In this document: piece after piece, positions 36,701 to 47,700 of the stretch | Layout of the letters: each line of letters begins with the position of its first letter | How positions within the stretch are numbered: the first letter of the stretch is position 1 | Assembly: GCA_902728285.1 (NCBI GenBank) | Contig: CACVBU010000600.1 | Location: forward strand, 787,558 to 851,557 | Direction of reading: 5' to 3' | Length of the DNA stretch: 64,000 nt | Origin: Clytia hemisphaerica | Taxonomy: Eukaryota > Cnidaria > Hydrozoa > Leptothecata > Clytiidae | The notes under the pieces: model-generated | Databases searched by the model: none | Told to the model about the DNA's origin: nothing | The model's input: only the letters and a program-made list of their open reading frames with translations | Position numbers and translations under genes: made by a program

Positions 36701-38154
36701 TCCAAATCGAATATTTCAAAATATTTCAAATATTGAATTTTTTACCCAGCACCTAGTTTCCCATCCAATTTCTCTTTCGTTTCCCATCACGCCATCTTTT
36801 GCTATATTTTTCTAATGTGGTTGTTTTTATTTACAGCCGCCATCTTTATAGCATAACAACAAAGCTTATTAGCAGGCGTTCATGCACGAGCGCTTTCCAC
36901 GCTATCATTAAGATTTTAGGAATGACAAAAGAACAAAAAGTGTCAATTCAAAAATAAATTTTTTGGCTGAATGGGGGTACCTAACTCAAAGCAATTTCTC
37001 AAGGGGACCTAAATTGCTGGGGGCACCATGCTCAATGGGGGCACCTGAAAAGTGGGCTGAAACCATGGAGAATCGAAATGAGACTTGAGACAATGAGACA
37101 TTATAGATTTGCACGCCAGGCTGTTAGCGAGAGAAAGTGCAATCTTACCTGTCCATAAGCAAACAGACAAGTATTATATCCTTCCAATGCATAATGAAGT
37201 AGTGGTTTGGCAACAGTTCTGTAGACATCCTCTTGTGTAACATAAGGCGAGTGAGGATTGTCTGCATCGATTGACCAAAACGAGTGATCATAAACAAACT
37301 CGTGGTCTTTTCCAGAAGGATTTATTACTTTTGTAATGTTGCCAGACATAGTGATAACACTGTTTAGAACGTCTGTGCTTGATTTCACCTCCCTGAAAGT
37401 ATTGTCAAATTTCTTCTAATTATGTGCTGAACGGTGAATTAAAGAACATGGCTATTATTTGATTCTGGTTTTGATGAGTCTGAACAGACTAAATTTAAAT
37501 ACAAGTGTTTTCTTCTAAAGACCGTTATTACGTCCAGAATAATGACTTCAGTTTGGGAATTCAATTGAAAAAATTTGCATCAGTTATGGAAAAGTTAGAG
37601 CTGCTGCTCTCAATGCAAAATATTACCAATATTTCTATGCATACAACACAATTAGATATATGATATAATATTGACAATAATTTAACAGTTCTTTAATACC
37701 TTTCACTGAATGGTCGCACTCGAACAGCAACTTTGATACTTGAGTTCTCATAACTTGGTTCATAGCTTTTACCATCCATCAGGATTGAAGCTCGTTGTTT
37801 CAGAGATTTGTTTTTCCTTTCCAACAAATTAATGGATGAAAATGAATCCTCAAGTTGTGCTTCATCAATCAAATTAAGTGGTCTTTTTTTAGGAGTCTCG
37901 GGATTCTTAGCCTTCAAACCAGAAGATACTGGTGTTGTATTCATGTTTTTCAAACTTTTGTTGGCTGGAGGTATATTAAAATTTCTTTTAAGTTTCCTTG
38001 ATGATGATTCACTGGTGGTATTTGGTGTTCCATTCTTTGGTTTTTGTTCTCTCAACGGCTGTTTTGTTATTGACTTGGGAACCCGTGGACTCCTAATTGT
38101 TTGCTCTTTGGGGGTACTGGGAAGTAACCTTTTCTTATTTACAGGAGTTGACAT
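21756..38154 (-). CDS. KIF14: KIF14-type kinesin (kinesin-3 family), complete, 36 exons
   Basis: Exons 5' to 3': 37700-38154, 37149-37392, 36435-36457, 36182-36278, 35379-35527, 35184-35214, 34887-34994, 34581-34727, 33858-33982, 32775-32947, 31592-31727, 31421-31484, 30944-31049, 30662-30743, 30423-30466, 29848-29906, 29390-29427, 29135-29251, 28713-28785, 28451-28525, 28182-28268, 27959-28024, 27578-27679, 27346-27415, 27026-27099, 26860-26895, 26623-26727, 26230-26373, 26095-26145, 25906-26041, 25397-25474, 24856-25160, 24140-24280, 23348-23485, 22973-23053, 21756-22352. All phases agree; about 1518 residues (human KIF14 is 1648). A basic S/P-rich N-terminus is followed by the motor from about 139 ([48 protein letters not shown]). 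A short coiled coil and the linker [17 protein letters not shown] precede the FHA domain at about 620-695 ([33 protein letters not shown]). Coiled coil runs to about 900, then a helical C-terminus. KIF14 acts in cytokinesis with PRC1 and citron kinase. The FHA has IGQ where IGR is usual. Exon 29 is the least certain. Confidence 0.92.
23535..23769. mobile_element. MITE with TTA target duplication
   Basis: Ends AGGCCGGTCTCCACTTTCGT and TGTGCGACATGAGCG-side arm ...AAAGTGGAGACCGGCCT are inverted repeats with about 24 matched bases. TTA flanks both sides (23532-23534 and 23770-23772), as in PIF/Harbinger-type MITEs. It lies in the intron upstream of kinesin exon 23348-23485. Confidence 0.85.
24345..24618. 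mobile_element. MITE of the GGGCTTTTCCAG family, target duplication TTT
   Basis: The right end in reverse complement reads GGGCTTTTCCAGAAAAAAT; the left end is a degenerate form (CTCTTCCAGAAAATG). The interior has the repeated phrase CCGGGGGGTA/CCAGGGGGTC. TTT on both flanks. It is closely related to 53799-54010 (shared CTTCCAGAAAATGT and GTACATG, GGATATA words) and lies in a kinesin intron 64 bp upstream of exon 24140-24280. Confidence 0.75.
25637..25868. repeat. MITE-like element, GGGCCATTCCATTTTATAT family
   Basis: The left end GGGCCATTCCATTTTATATC is answered by a degenerate inverted right end (ATATGGAATATACTTTCAAAGCCC). The left-end word recurs at 9045-9070 (GGGTCATTCCATTTTATAT). It lies in the intron after kinesin exon 25906-26041. 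Confidence 0.55.
28876..29105. repeat. Inverted-repeat element built on AACTAATTTTCGCGGG, copy 1
   Basis: The left end ACTAATTTTCGCGGGAATTA and right end TATTAGTTCCCGCGAA are inverted; the interior is rich in AACCCGCGAAA words. The second copy is at 29601-29787. Both lie in adjacent kinesin introns on either side of the FHA-end exons. Confidence 0.6.
29601..29787. repeat. Inverted-repeat element built on AACTAATTTTCGCGG, copy 2
   Basis: Left end GAAACTAATTTTCGCGG and right end ACGAAAATTAGTTCC; the interior has ATTTCGCGGGAATTAATTTC and AACCGCGAAAAAAGCG. Intronic in the kinesin gene. Confidence 0.6.
29983..30323. repeat. Element with TTCAGCCC / GGGCTGA ends, copy 1
   Basis: Ends AGTTTCAGCCCAC and GGGGGCTGACACC. 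Shared phrases with 36566-37070 in reverse orientation include GGTCCCCTTGAGAAATTGCT, CCTAATGAATAAGGTAACTC and TTTCTGGGGGCTGACACCAT. Intronic in the kinesin gene. Confidence 0.75.
30499..30568. repeat. Short inverted element CTAATTAGCGGAC
   Basis: CTCTAATTAGCGGACAC and GCGTCCGCTAATTAAAG form a stem around a GGGTCCGCTTTTAGAG centre. In a kinesin intron. It is a compact (about 70 bp) palindromic repeat with no ORF. Confidence 0.65.
31150..31231. repeat. 28-bp tandem repeat x3
   Basis: Three copies of a unit beginning GATAAGCTAAAAGAACAATT and followed by ACCTCATA; copies 2 and 3 differ by single bases. In the kinesin intron between exons 30944-31049 and 31421-31484. Confidence 0.9.
31853..31884 (+). 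repeat. 32-base exact inverted copy of a candidate kinesin exon
   Basis: Plus-strand 31853-31884 is identical to the reverse complement of 32486-32517, which is the 5' part of the candidate exon 32449-32514. A second weaker match (GACGGCTCGCCATA near 31975) corresponds to the other end of that exon (ACGGCTCGTCATA), so this looks like an inverted, interrupted duplicate of the whole exon. Confidence 0.8.
32449..32514 (-). other. Candidate cassette exon of the kinesin gene (66 nt)
   Basis: On the minus strand an acceptor (TTCAG) and a donor (CCAG|GTCTCT) bound 66 bases that are open in the gene's frame ([20 protein letters not shown] then IP) and symmetric in phase. Leaving it out joins KLIR directly to EMLAEIQRL, which is the usual kinesin neck sequence. 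The exon is therefore optional at best: a cassette exon or a splice-like repeat. Confidence 0.45.
33238..33835. repeat. Direct repeat pair flanking a low-complexity TTTTCCGGC stretch
   Basis: 33238-33360 and 33693-33835 share ATGCTTGATGGTG(A/T)GCATTG, then AAGGAAAAA(A/G)TCTAATGAAAATC and a GCGATTT(T/C)CGGC word, in the same orientation. Between them lie many TTTTTCCGG/CCGGAAAA words. Intronic in the kinesin gene. Confidence 0.7.
36566..37070. repeat. Element with TTCAGCCC / GGGCTGA ends, copy 2 (inverted)
   Basis: Starts ATGGTGTCAGCCCCCAGAAA and ends AAGTGGGCTGAAACCAT. In the opposite orientation to 29983-30323 and longer (about 505 bp), in the intron between the P-loop micro-exon and exon 37149-37392 of the kinesin gene. 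Confidence 0.75.
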
Positions 38155-39042
38155 CTTCAAAATTTTTTTTTAAACTAGATATAGAAATATATCAATTTTA
38201 ATCCTAATAGAAAGCCTGTTGTATGATGGGTTATTCAAAGGATTCCTGAATCCTGACTTCTGAAGAAGCCAAAATGGTTCTTTGTAGGATTGCCAAAACT
38301 ACAGAAATATGCCTTTTTGATAACCAGACAATAAGTAGCAGCAATGAAATCATTCAGCAACCAAATATCTTACAAGCTCACTCATGCCAAACTGGCAATA
38401 TAACCAGCAATCGGGATATCCGACCAAAGTAAACATAATTTTGAATGGCATACCTAGTGTATTTTTCTGTTGGATGAGAGAGAGGCACTAACTCATCTCT
38501 TTGGTTGAAATTAGAAATTGACTCAGGAGCAGGGAGGGATTCACTGCTAAAAGTAAAGTAGTTTTCAATTATTTAACGTGACATCCAAACTAGCAAAAGG
38601 TCTATCACTTGTTTGACTTGCTAGTCGTTTGACAATTAAAATAAAATGTCAAACAGTGTCAAATGTTAGCAAACAAGTGAGCACCCAGTTATTAGACGAC
38701 CTAGTTGATTGGTTGTATCCCTATTCTCTTTCTTATCTTGAAAAAGGGGGCCCCAGCGGCTGATTTCTTTGGGGAGGTGCAGATATACAAAGGGCGCAAA
38801 AAGACACCTCTGATAACTAATTTTGGTGCCGCTTTGCTTTTTTTACAACTTTGAAGCATTGGCATTTTTCCAGGGGGTGTTGTCAACCAAACCCTATTGA
38901 AGCAATTTTCTCAATCGAGTTGTCCAAATCAATATTGAACTTAATTGACGGATAGGTGTTCGATTACCGAACTGAATCTAACTTTAGCACAGAAATATAT
39001 CTTGATTAGTTTGATTAAAAAATACCATGTTGTTTGATGAGA

Positions 39043-39105
39043 GTTAGAGTAGTTCGATGAGTGTTTGAGTAGTTCGATGAGTGTTTGAGTAGTTCAATGA
39101 TTGTT
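39043..39105. repeat. 20-bp tandem repeat x3
   Basis: Units of GAGTAGTTCGATGAGTGTTT; the outer copies have one or two changes. Intergenic. Confidence 0.85.
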
Positions 39106-39283
39106 AGATATACTTGCTTATTTAATGGGTTCAATAGCCTTTGGTTGAGAATTTGATACATTCTGTGATTATTCGATACAGTCAAAGTGCAAAAGAACCT
39201 GGTTTCTGGACTGAGAATCTTGGTGCTTTTCTGGAATCATTCCACTATTTTTCCTTGGGTATACCAGCAAAGATGTCATGAAT

Positions 39284-39532
39284 ACTCTCGGTACCTAATA
39301 GCCATCCCCCCGCTAATTAATTTTTCTAAAATTTTCCATCCATTAATTTTTGGGAAAATGTTTTTGAAAGTTCCCTTTTTTGTCCTAATTCTGCTGTATT
39401 AGGCTCCTTTTCAAAAATTTTCCACCCAGGACATTTTTATTCCAACCCCCCCCCCCCCACTTATTAAGTTTTGAGAGTTTTTCCAATCCCCCTGCTTATT
39501 TCAATCCCCACGGCTATTAGGTACCCGAGAGT
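39284..39532. mobile_element. MITE with AAT target duplication, ACTCTCGGTACCTAATAGCC ends
   Basis: The left end ACTCTCGGTACCTAATAGCC and right end GGCTATTAGGTACCCGAGAGT are inverted; AAT flanks both sides (39281-39283 and 39533-39535). The interior has repeated TTTTCCACCCAGGACATTTT and TTATTCCAACCCCC phrases. A second copy is at 61554-61790. Confidence 0.88.
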
Positions 39533-41185
39533 AATGGCCCAGAAAAAAGCTAGACACTTATACTGAATCATGTTATTAGAGAGAAATACGATACTTATTG
39601 GATTTCAAGCCTGAAATTCCTGAGTTATGAGTTTGCGATGACGTCATAATCCCCAGTATATACATAGACATATGAACAGTGAGAAAGACTCACAATGGCT
39701 ATTTTCTTTTGTTCTAGCCGTTCATGTTGAACTGGTGGTACATTCATAAAAAAATTCTTTCTCTTTTGTTAAAATTTTGATTGATAAGAAATGTGACGTA
39801 ACCATACCTTTTGTTTTGAGAAAGGGGAGATAATTATGCGTGAAAGTATGAATAAATTTTCTTCCATGAATTTATTATTTTTGTTTTTGTATAGAAATAT
39901 TTCAGTCAGACAGAAGGCTTTTTGTCGATTTATGGTAAAAATAAGGAAGCATAACATATATAGAAAACTTCCAAAAAACTCTTGCAAAATTGAATTTATG
40001 AAGCAAAAGTTTTAAGTTTGTTCTCGATGGTTTTACTTGTTTTACCCTTAACTCATTGATTTATATTGCAATTTTATGTTTAATTAAGCGTATTCAGAAC
40101 ATTTAATTTTATGGATTAAAAAAACCTCCCAATTAGAATTACTTACTTAATTTTCATGTTAACAAAAAAGGCTACAAGCCCGCTAGATTGATTGATAAAC
40201 AAAGTTGCATTCACAAAATATCACTAATTATGCAAAAAAATAAAGAAAAAAATTACTGACGAAAAATTCTGTAACTTTGGATAGCCAAATGGCTAAACAT
40301 TAAAATTTGGAGGGAAGCTACCTTTTATCATTGTTAACATTATATTCTATAGCCTTTCTGTAGCCCTTTGTAGTTAAGAAGTTTCAATTCTCTCCCATTC
40401 CACATTCGTAATATCACAAACTGCACAAAAATTAAATTCAAAAGACAACTTGACCTTTTTCTTTCCACACTGCCAGACGAACCAATGCTCCCGAATTATT
40501 ATCCCTACAGGAGAGCGGATTCAAACAGTGTGAGAGAAATGGTGAATCATCGAATTTACAAATTGGATGATTGAGAGACTCAAAAAACCCATCAAAAGTA
40601 TCAAAAGTAAGAAGATATGTGCTGGAGAATACGAAATACCTCGAAAACTGAAGTGTTATATTCAAGTATGAATATCTCCTCTTGTAATCAGTGAAAACTC
40701 CTAATTCTTTCTCCCAGTACTACGTAGTTCTTGAGTAACGAGAGTGTCGCTCTGTCAAGCTACCGAGTTACCAAGTTTCCAATTGATCCTAATTAATTTC
40801 ATAACTCAAGAACAGCACGGTGAAAATTTTAGTTTGAATGCTCATTTGACCGCAAATTTTTTAAAGATTACCTTCATGCAGATTTCATCGCCTGCGGCCC
40901 AAAAGTTTGCGCCGCGGGCAGAAACACAAAGAATAAAAGTGATAGAAAACCGTTGCTTGATCGGGCTACACCGTCAAGCGACGCATGTACCCAGAACAAG
41001 CTACGTAGTTTGGTCAGGTGTGACGTCCCCGATCCAGGCAAAATGCTGTACTGTATGTATAAGAAGCGTAAGAGAGAGAGAGAGAAACAGCTGGTATTTT
41101 GTAAGGAACAAACGAACAATAATTCTCTTTCAAAAGATTTTACATGTAAAATAAGGGCTATGAAAAAAATTTTTCTGTGTACTCC

Positions 41186-42534
41186 AGACCCGATCAATCG
41201 AACTTGTCGAACCAATCGAACAATCGAACTAATCGAACTCCATCGAACGATTAAAGTTCGATTAAATAAATTAATCGAACTGTAAGATTTTTTAAAAGAT
41301 TGTGAGTGTTCGATTAAGTTCGATCAATGAGTTTCGGTTCGATCAGTTCGATAAACCAATTTTGTTCGACAAGTTTGTGCTGCTCCGCCATCGTATATTA
41401 GCTTCTTTTCAAAGCCAAATTCGGAATGTAAATCGGGAAATTACTTCCGATAATGGATTACACACTTTTCCTGTATCCTTTTAGCGCCAGAAGCAGCGGT
41501 TTGTTGGGGCGGGCGTAGTATTCCGCCACTCGGCCACGCACGAAATCGCAACAGAGGGGCTACGGACTTTTTTTCCGGATAGACAAATATCCGGGTACAA
41601 TAAACATCAAGCTGTTAATAGTCCCGCTGCTGAGGTCGATAAATGTTTCGTTTCGTTACACACATCTTAGAACTAACTTTTTTTGGTGGAAACTCACGAA
41701 TTAGTATATGTAGATTCCAAAATCAAAAAGTTTCCACAATATTATCGTGCAAGTAACGAGTAATTTTTAAAAAAAGACCTATATCACATGGTAGAGCTCT
41801 TCAAACTGAGCAAAAAAGTGTATTACACCAAAGTCCCAACTTCTCTAGATCAAAAGTTATGGGCCTATTTGTGGTCAAAAACTGATGGAAAACAGGGAAT
41901 TTCCCCACAATCTGCATTAATTTATGCAAAATTAAACACCTTTTTGACCACAAATAGGCCAATAACTTTTGATCTAGAGAAGTTGAGACTTTGGTGTAAT
42001 ACACTTTTTTGCTCAGTTTGAAGAGCTCTATCATGTGATATAGGTCTTTCTTTAATTTGAAGACCCCCCAAAAATCATGAATTTCCAGGCCTTGCAATTT
42101 TGCCTGCAAACGCAAAAAATCGCCAATTACTCGTTACTTGGACGATAATATCGTGGAAACTTTTTGATTTTGGAATCTACATATACTAATTCGTGAGTTT
42201 CCACCAAAAAAAATTAGTTCTAAGATGTGTGTCAAGAAAATCGTTTTCTAGACATTTTTTTCGATCTCAGCAGCGGGACTATAAGTCCGGGAACTGTCGA
42301 AATTGGCAATCGCGTGCCAGGACAAAGTTTTTGCAAGCGAGGGAAGATATGAGGATTTTAATATCATCGAACTAATCGTAATCGAACTTTTTACTGACCG
42401 AACTAATCAAACTGCTATTGCTTCAAAAATTGTGAGTGTTCGATTAGGTTAGATTAATTTTTTTAATCGAACTTTAATCGTTCGATGGAGTTCGATTAGT
42501 TCGATTGGTTCGACAAGTTCGATTGATCGGGTCT
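41186..42534. mobile_element. 1.35 kb fold-back element (nested long inverted repeats)
   Basis: The outer arms start AGACCCGATCAATCGAACTT and end AAGTTCGATTGATCGGGTCT and are full of AATCGAACT words. Inside lies a second palindrome, 41658-42232, whose arms of over 200 bases mirror each other around a loop near 41884-41937 (for example GACCACAAATAGGCC on one side and GGCCTATTTGTGGTC on the other). Because it is palindromic, both strands encode the same short peptide, which is not evidence for a gene. No transposase seen. Confidence 0.88.
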
Positions 42535-43072
42535 GCTAAAGAGATTTTTGAAAAAATAAACTGATTAACATTTTCAAAACCTATACAGTATATTCAATAT
42601 TAGAAATTACCTTAAATTAACTGAGCGACCCTTGAAAACTAATTTCAAGAACAACTTCCCAAGAAAAAGACTACTGTAGGTAAACTGTCTGGGGATTTCA
42701 AAACATAATGTTCCTACTTCCTGTTGTGATAAGTGATATTCTCCTACATCTCCTCACTACCAAGGAAAAGTCAAGGCAACTCAAACTTCCCTTTTATCAC
42801 CCACAAAAAATGGCTCCTTTCTTTATCGATGATCAATTCTTCTCACAAACAGACAATACATGTAATTTAAAATTTCATTTCATGGCATTTTCTTCGAAAG
42901 AAGCACACCATTTTTGATTTCCAGCGCGCGATTTTTTTTCAAAATAAAGCAGCTCCGGACCGTGTCATGGTTTCCGACGCCCACTAATAATGAATTCCGT
43001 ATAGCGGATCATGTTACATACGACGCGCGCGGGAGGGATCATTTTTTATTACGTTTGACTTTGGTACTCTTA

Positions 43073-43347
43073 TGTTCCAAATAAACGCCCCCCCCCCCAA
43101 TTTTCGAAACCCCGGGACATTATTAAACCCCCCCCGTTTATCAGTTTTTAAATTTAAGAATATTTTCAGCTGTCGCAAAGAGAAGAAGCCCGCTTATTTT
43201 GCTCAAATGTCTATGATTTTAGCCTATATTTACCTTATTTTTGGGTTTTCAGAAGTACAATTTCCAACCCCCGGCAATTAGGTCCCCTCGTTTATTAAAA
43301 TCTCGAAAATTTTCCAACCCCAAAACCCCCCACCGTTTATTTGGAAC
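43073..43347. mobile_element. MITE with GTTCCAAATAAACG ends
   Basis: GTTCCAAATAAACGCCCCC at the left and CCGTTTATTTGGAAC at the right are inverted; TTA flanks both sides within one base. The interior is C-rich with repeated TTTTCGAAA and CCCCCCGTTTAT phrases. Confidence 0.75.
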
Positions 43348-44705
43348 TTAAAAAGAGTAACATGTTGCGTCAAACTTTGACTCAAATTTGATTCTTCCTT
43401 TCAAAATGGATTCTTCATTACATTCGAGTGGCATATGTGCGCACCATGATGTATGATAATAAAATACGCTTTGAAGGTTTACTACGCGCCCACTACGCGT
43501 TACTTAAGTATTTTTATGCGACCTTTACATCCACCAAATTTTTTCTGAAGCCTTCGTGTGGATCTTTGGATGGGTTCAAAATTGAGTTATTTTTTAGTGA
43601 AAACAATGAAATAATGAAAAATAATGAGATGGTGAGCTTTGGTACCGTGGGTATTTCGATTTATGTTTGCGAAAAATGATAATTTGATCGTGCATGGGAT
43701 GTCAAACCTTGAACGTTTTTGCAAAATCCTCGGCAAAATAAAGCTTATTAATTAAGAATAATTACAAAACTGGTATTGAAAAAGTCATTTCGTTAGACAA
43801 AAGTCTAAAGCTCAAGCTTGGCTTCGGAGGAGATTGGGGAGATTGGTCTGTGAATAATAAATTTATAATTTTCCGTCATGACAACAAGAAAAGTGGGAAA
43901 TCAAAAAAAAGTCGAGAGAAAATTGATCTTTTTAACGAGATGTAAAAATTAGTAATTTCTTTCATGTATAATATACTCCGTGATAATTCTATACATCTCA
44001 TGTTTACAAGAGATCTATTTTTCTAAGCTAAACTCAAATATTTAGTTATCTCGTGTGAAAAATGAGAAAAATATTGGATTTTAAATGGAAATTTTATGAT
44101 ACAAAATGGTACTTTTGAAGAATATAATATATTAAATAGCTAAGAAGAATAGGAGTATATCATCACTATGAATATAAATAATGCATGAGCGAACCATTTC
44201 TCCTCTTCTCAATGCACTTCATTTCAAATAAATACTGTTTTTCAATTTTGTGGAGGATTTTCAATTTTCATGGTCTTGGAATCACTTGTCAAATTAGTAT
44301 TTTGGTGCAGCTAAAGCTCTCGGAACAGATATATATATATAAAACTTGAAAGTAGTATGCATAATATTTGACATAGAGTCGTTTTACATGTTCGAAGTAA
44401 CTGTTACAGGATCAAATTACAAAATACAATTCCAGGGCAAGCACTTTGCTTGAAGTAAAGTTTTAGTTATAGTAGTTAGGGTTTTCAAGAGGTCGAAGAT
44501 TGGAATACTGGCAAAAGAAGCCAGCATAAAGGATGATGTCAAACTCCTACGTAGATTTCGTAGCTCTACATATGGAATAAAAAACAAATGATAATAAATT
44601 TTTGAGACTAACTGGACTGATCATCAACGACTAAAATAATCTCTATAACTTTGATAATAAAACCTAACAAAGTCAACGTTAAAGGAAAATGTGTTGAAAA
44701 AGAAG

Positions 44706-47700
44706 ATGAAGAAGAATAGCCAAAGAAGCAGCGTGGAATCAAGAGACAGTTTGGTTGCCAAAGCGGTCGCCAAGAAACTGTAAGTTCCCCTACATGTCTA
44801 TTCCATTGCCTTTTTCCTCTAAATTGACCAGGCGGTGAGGAAGAAACCGTTCTACTGGCGATAAACAGTGTTAAAGAAAGATGTCCAATAAAAATTGAAG
44901 TTACAAAGTTACTCTTGTACAGTAAGAAGTAGTCTAGTAGAGCGTATTAGACCTTTAGCCTAATCCATACCCCCTGTTTGAATAACAAACCCCTGTCTTT
45001 GGTGTTCAAACAGTGGAGTTCCGCCTTTGACCAGGTATGAATTTATGTTATTTTTCTTCTTTTGATGGAGTCAACTTGACTTCAACAACAAACTTATAAT
45101 TGGATGATTGATTTATTCAGTGTGTTAAAGGTCATTGTATCGACTGATGGATCCCACTTGGTCAAAATGAGACGAGGCCGATCTTTTTATACGTTACACG
45201 AAAAGGTAGCCCGAGTGTTTGCTGTGAATATGTTACGACACCCCCTTCTCACAGGCCCGGTGGAATATTTTCAGCCAGTGGAGGTAAAAATAACGGGTTA
45301 AAACTCGATGGGGATTGGATATTCCCATGTTTTTTTTATGGCTGGGGATTTGAGTTGTATTGTTTTCGAGTCAGAAAATTCAGTGGGAATGGAAAAAGTA
45401 GCGAAATATTGCAGTGAGGATTTGTTTATCTGACTATTTTCAGCGGGGACAAAAATTAGAGTATAATTTTCCACTGGGACGATATTTTTCGTTCCCATTT
45501 GGACTGTGAGAAGGGAGTGTGTTACATGTGGAGTGAATGACAACATTTAGTTGTAGAATTGCTTGATATGGCCTGAAGGATTACTGAAGGTCGCCACGTC
45601 TGTGACGTCATTAAGTGGTCCAAGGAAAGTGAGATTACAAAAGTATCAACCGACTCTTTCATGAAACTTAAAAATAGGAGCTCAACATACAGAGGTAAGA
45701 TTAAGTTCAAATTCGATAAATAAAATATGAGCTGGTGACTAAAATATTGAATTTATTCTACTTGAAGATTTTTGAAAATTTTGAAATTTTTATGAGTGTA
45801 AGAAAAGCCGTTTAACCTTTGCTTGTGCTTTACAGAATATAACGAGGAGTATAAGAACTTAATGAAAGACTAAAAAAACACTCCTGGATTGCATTGTACA
45901 AACAGAAAATTTACAGAAATTAAATTCATCAAGAGACAGGAATTTGACGAGGTTGAGAATTTTGTCGCAATATTTCACATTTCAATTTTAAAGTTTAGAG
46001 GTTTTCAAAAGCCGACTTAAAACATATTTTTCATCTTCTTATGAAAAAAAATTTCGAAAAAAATTCTTAATCACACCAGTAGAGAATCACCGAGAAGAAA
46101 AATTATGAAATTAAAAGAAATTCTTTTTTCGAAGAAGAACGATATGATAAATGGAAATAGAGTTTATCAAAACAAAACGTACAGCACAACAAATTTTCAT
46201 TGAAGAATTACAGTTTCATACGGCGTTTTTAGATAATTTTGAAAGTATAATTTTCATTAAATTTGAATTTTAGTGAGGAAGTAAATGTCTTATTGGAAGA
46301 AAGATACGCAGTTTCCTTTGTGAGTTCAATTTTTTTTAAGTTTGAAAGACGAAAAAGGTAAAAATAATAACAACAATAATAATAGCAACAATCACATGCC
46401 TGTTTTATATTTTGGGAGCGAATTGCACGTTTAGTTCGCAAAGGCGAAAAAAGATTGAAGGCTGAGAAAGTTATCAAATTAAAAAATCAAATAATGTATG
46501 CGTATCGAATGAACAGTAGAGCGTCAGTTGTGGGTATAACATACAGCACACTACATAATGCATCCTGGGTGTTTAGACCAATAGCTTAGAAGACCCACAT
46601 GCAAACTTTGTCCCCGTTACACAAAGCTCGCATGTGTTAAAAATCGTTATGTTGACATTGAGAGATTTGAATTCGACTGTGGCCAATGAAAATGCCGAGA
46701 CGATAATCAGCCAACTTTCTTTTCAGTTTCCCCTGTCTATCTTCTAAGGATCTCGGTAATAGTCGGAAGAAGACACTAACTGTCAAACTACATCTAGTGA
46801 TTTGATTCTAAATAGGACACCCCCTTCTCACAGACCCGGTAGGATTTTTTCAGCCAGTGTGAGTAAAAATAACGGACTGAAACTCGATGGGGATTGATAT
46901 TCCCATATTTGTTATGGATTTTTTATGGGGAATTCAATTCTTTTGTTTTCAAGTCAAGTCAGTGAGGACGAAAATTGGGGGATGATTTTCCAACGAGCAC
47001 GATATTTTTGTCAATTTTTCCAGTGGGAAGGGGTCCCAGTGGGTCTGTGAGAATGGGGTGTAATAAAAGATTCTTCAACAAATTTTAGGAAGAAGTATTT
47101 GGATATCCATCGCCGTGAGGAAGCATTCGATCTTTCATCATCAAACAAACCTTTAGTTGAAAGTGACCTTTCCAAATACCAGGTAAAAAGAGACATTGAG
47201 AATTGAAGCTTTCGATAAGCTAGATGAGGTAGATTCTCGCTGTTTGAAAATGACTTAATGCTTGGTTTAATGAAGCAGTTAGATGAAAACTACCCGATAC
47301 ACAAATACTTGAGATAGGGGTGTTTTGTAAAAGAATCTCAAAGGATTTTTTGCTAAAAACAGGTTAAGGAATTTCAGGATTCTGATCAAGGACAAGATGT
47401 TTTTGAAAGTTATCTACGCGTAGTTATCCTATTTTTTTTTCTACAAACGCCAGGTTGCACAGGGCAGTCGCTTAGATGAAGATGACATCAAACATTTGAC
47501 CAAAACATCTTTCATCGACAATGAGATCAAAAAATTGAACACAAATAAACACCTCACAACACGAGAAGCTTCAGTCAAAGCAAACCTTGAAATGAATATG
47601 TCCCAATACTCAACTGGTTCAAGCTCCGGCGCTTTGTCGCCGTACAGTGTTCCGTTGCTGGGTCCTCAAAACAACAGAAGGTCTAGCCAAGCACTAACGG

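Larger units (their letters stand above)
38155..44705. other. Shared upstream region of two divergent genes, repeat-rich
   Basis: This 6.5 kb stretch separates the kinesin (minus) from the PLAT-ankyrin gene (plus) and must hold both promoters, though no core element can be picked out. It contains MITEs at 39284-39532 and 43073-43347, a 20-bp tandem repeat (39043-39105) and a 1.35 kb fold-back element (41186-42534). A coding-like exon for a longer kinesin N-terminus is possible at 38454-38546 (see findings). Small ORFs here, such as 43428-43679, have no support. Confidence 0.5.

Noticed and set aside
38152-38160. In-frame TTG two codons before the kinesin ATG.
   Set aside because: Not an ATG; an in-frame stop lies just upstream, so ATG 38154 is the start for this transcript form.
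41788-42115. Similar ORFs on both strands (77 and 104 codons) with almost the same peptide.
   Set aside because: They are mirror images caused by the inner palindrome of the fold-back element, not two genes.
43428-43679. 83-codon plus-strand ORF in the intergenic region.
   Set aside because: No similarity or composition signal and no splice partners; within chance for AT-rich DNA of this length.
45620-45695. A coding-like stretch ending in a good donor (AGAG|GTAAGA) in the PLAT-ankyrin gene.
   Set aside because: Its phase does not fit the neighbouring exons and its acceptor is poor; joining onward gives a stop. Left out of the model.
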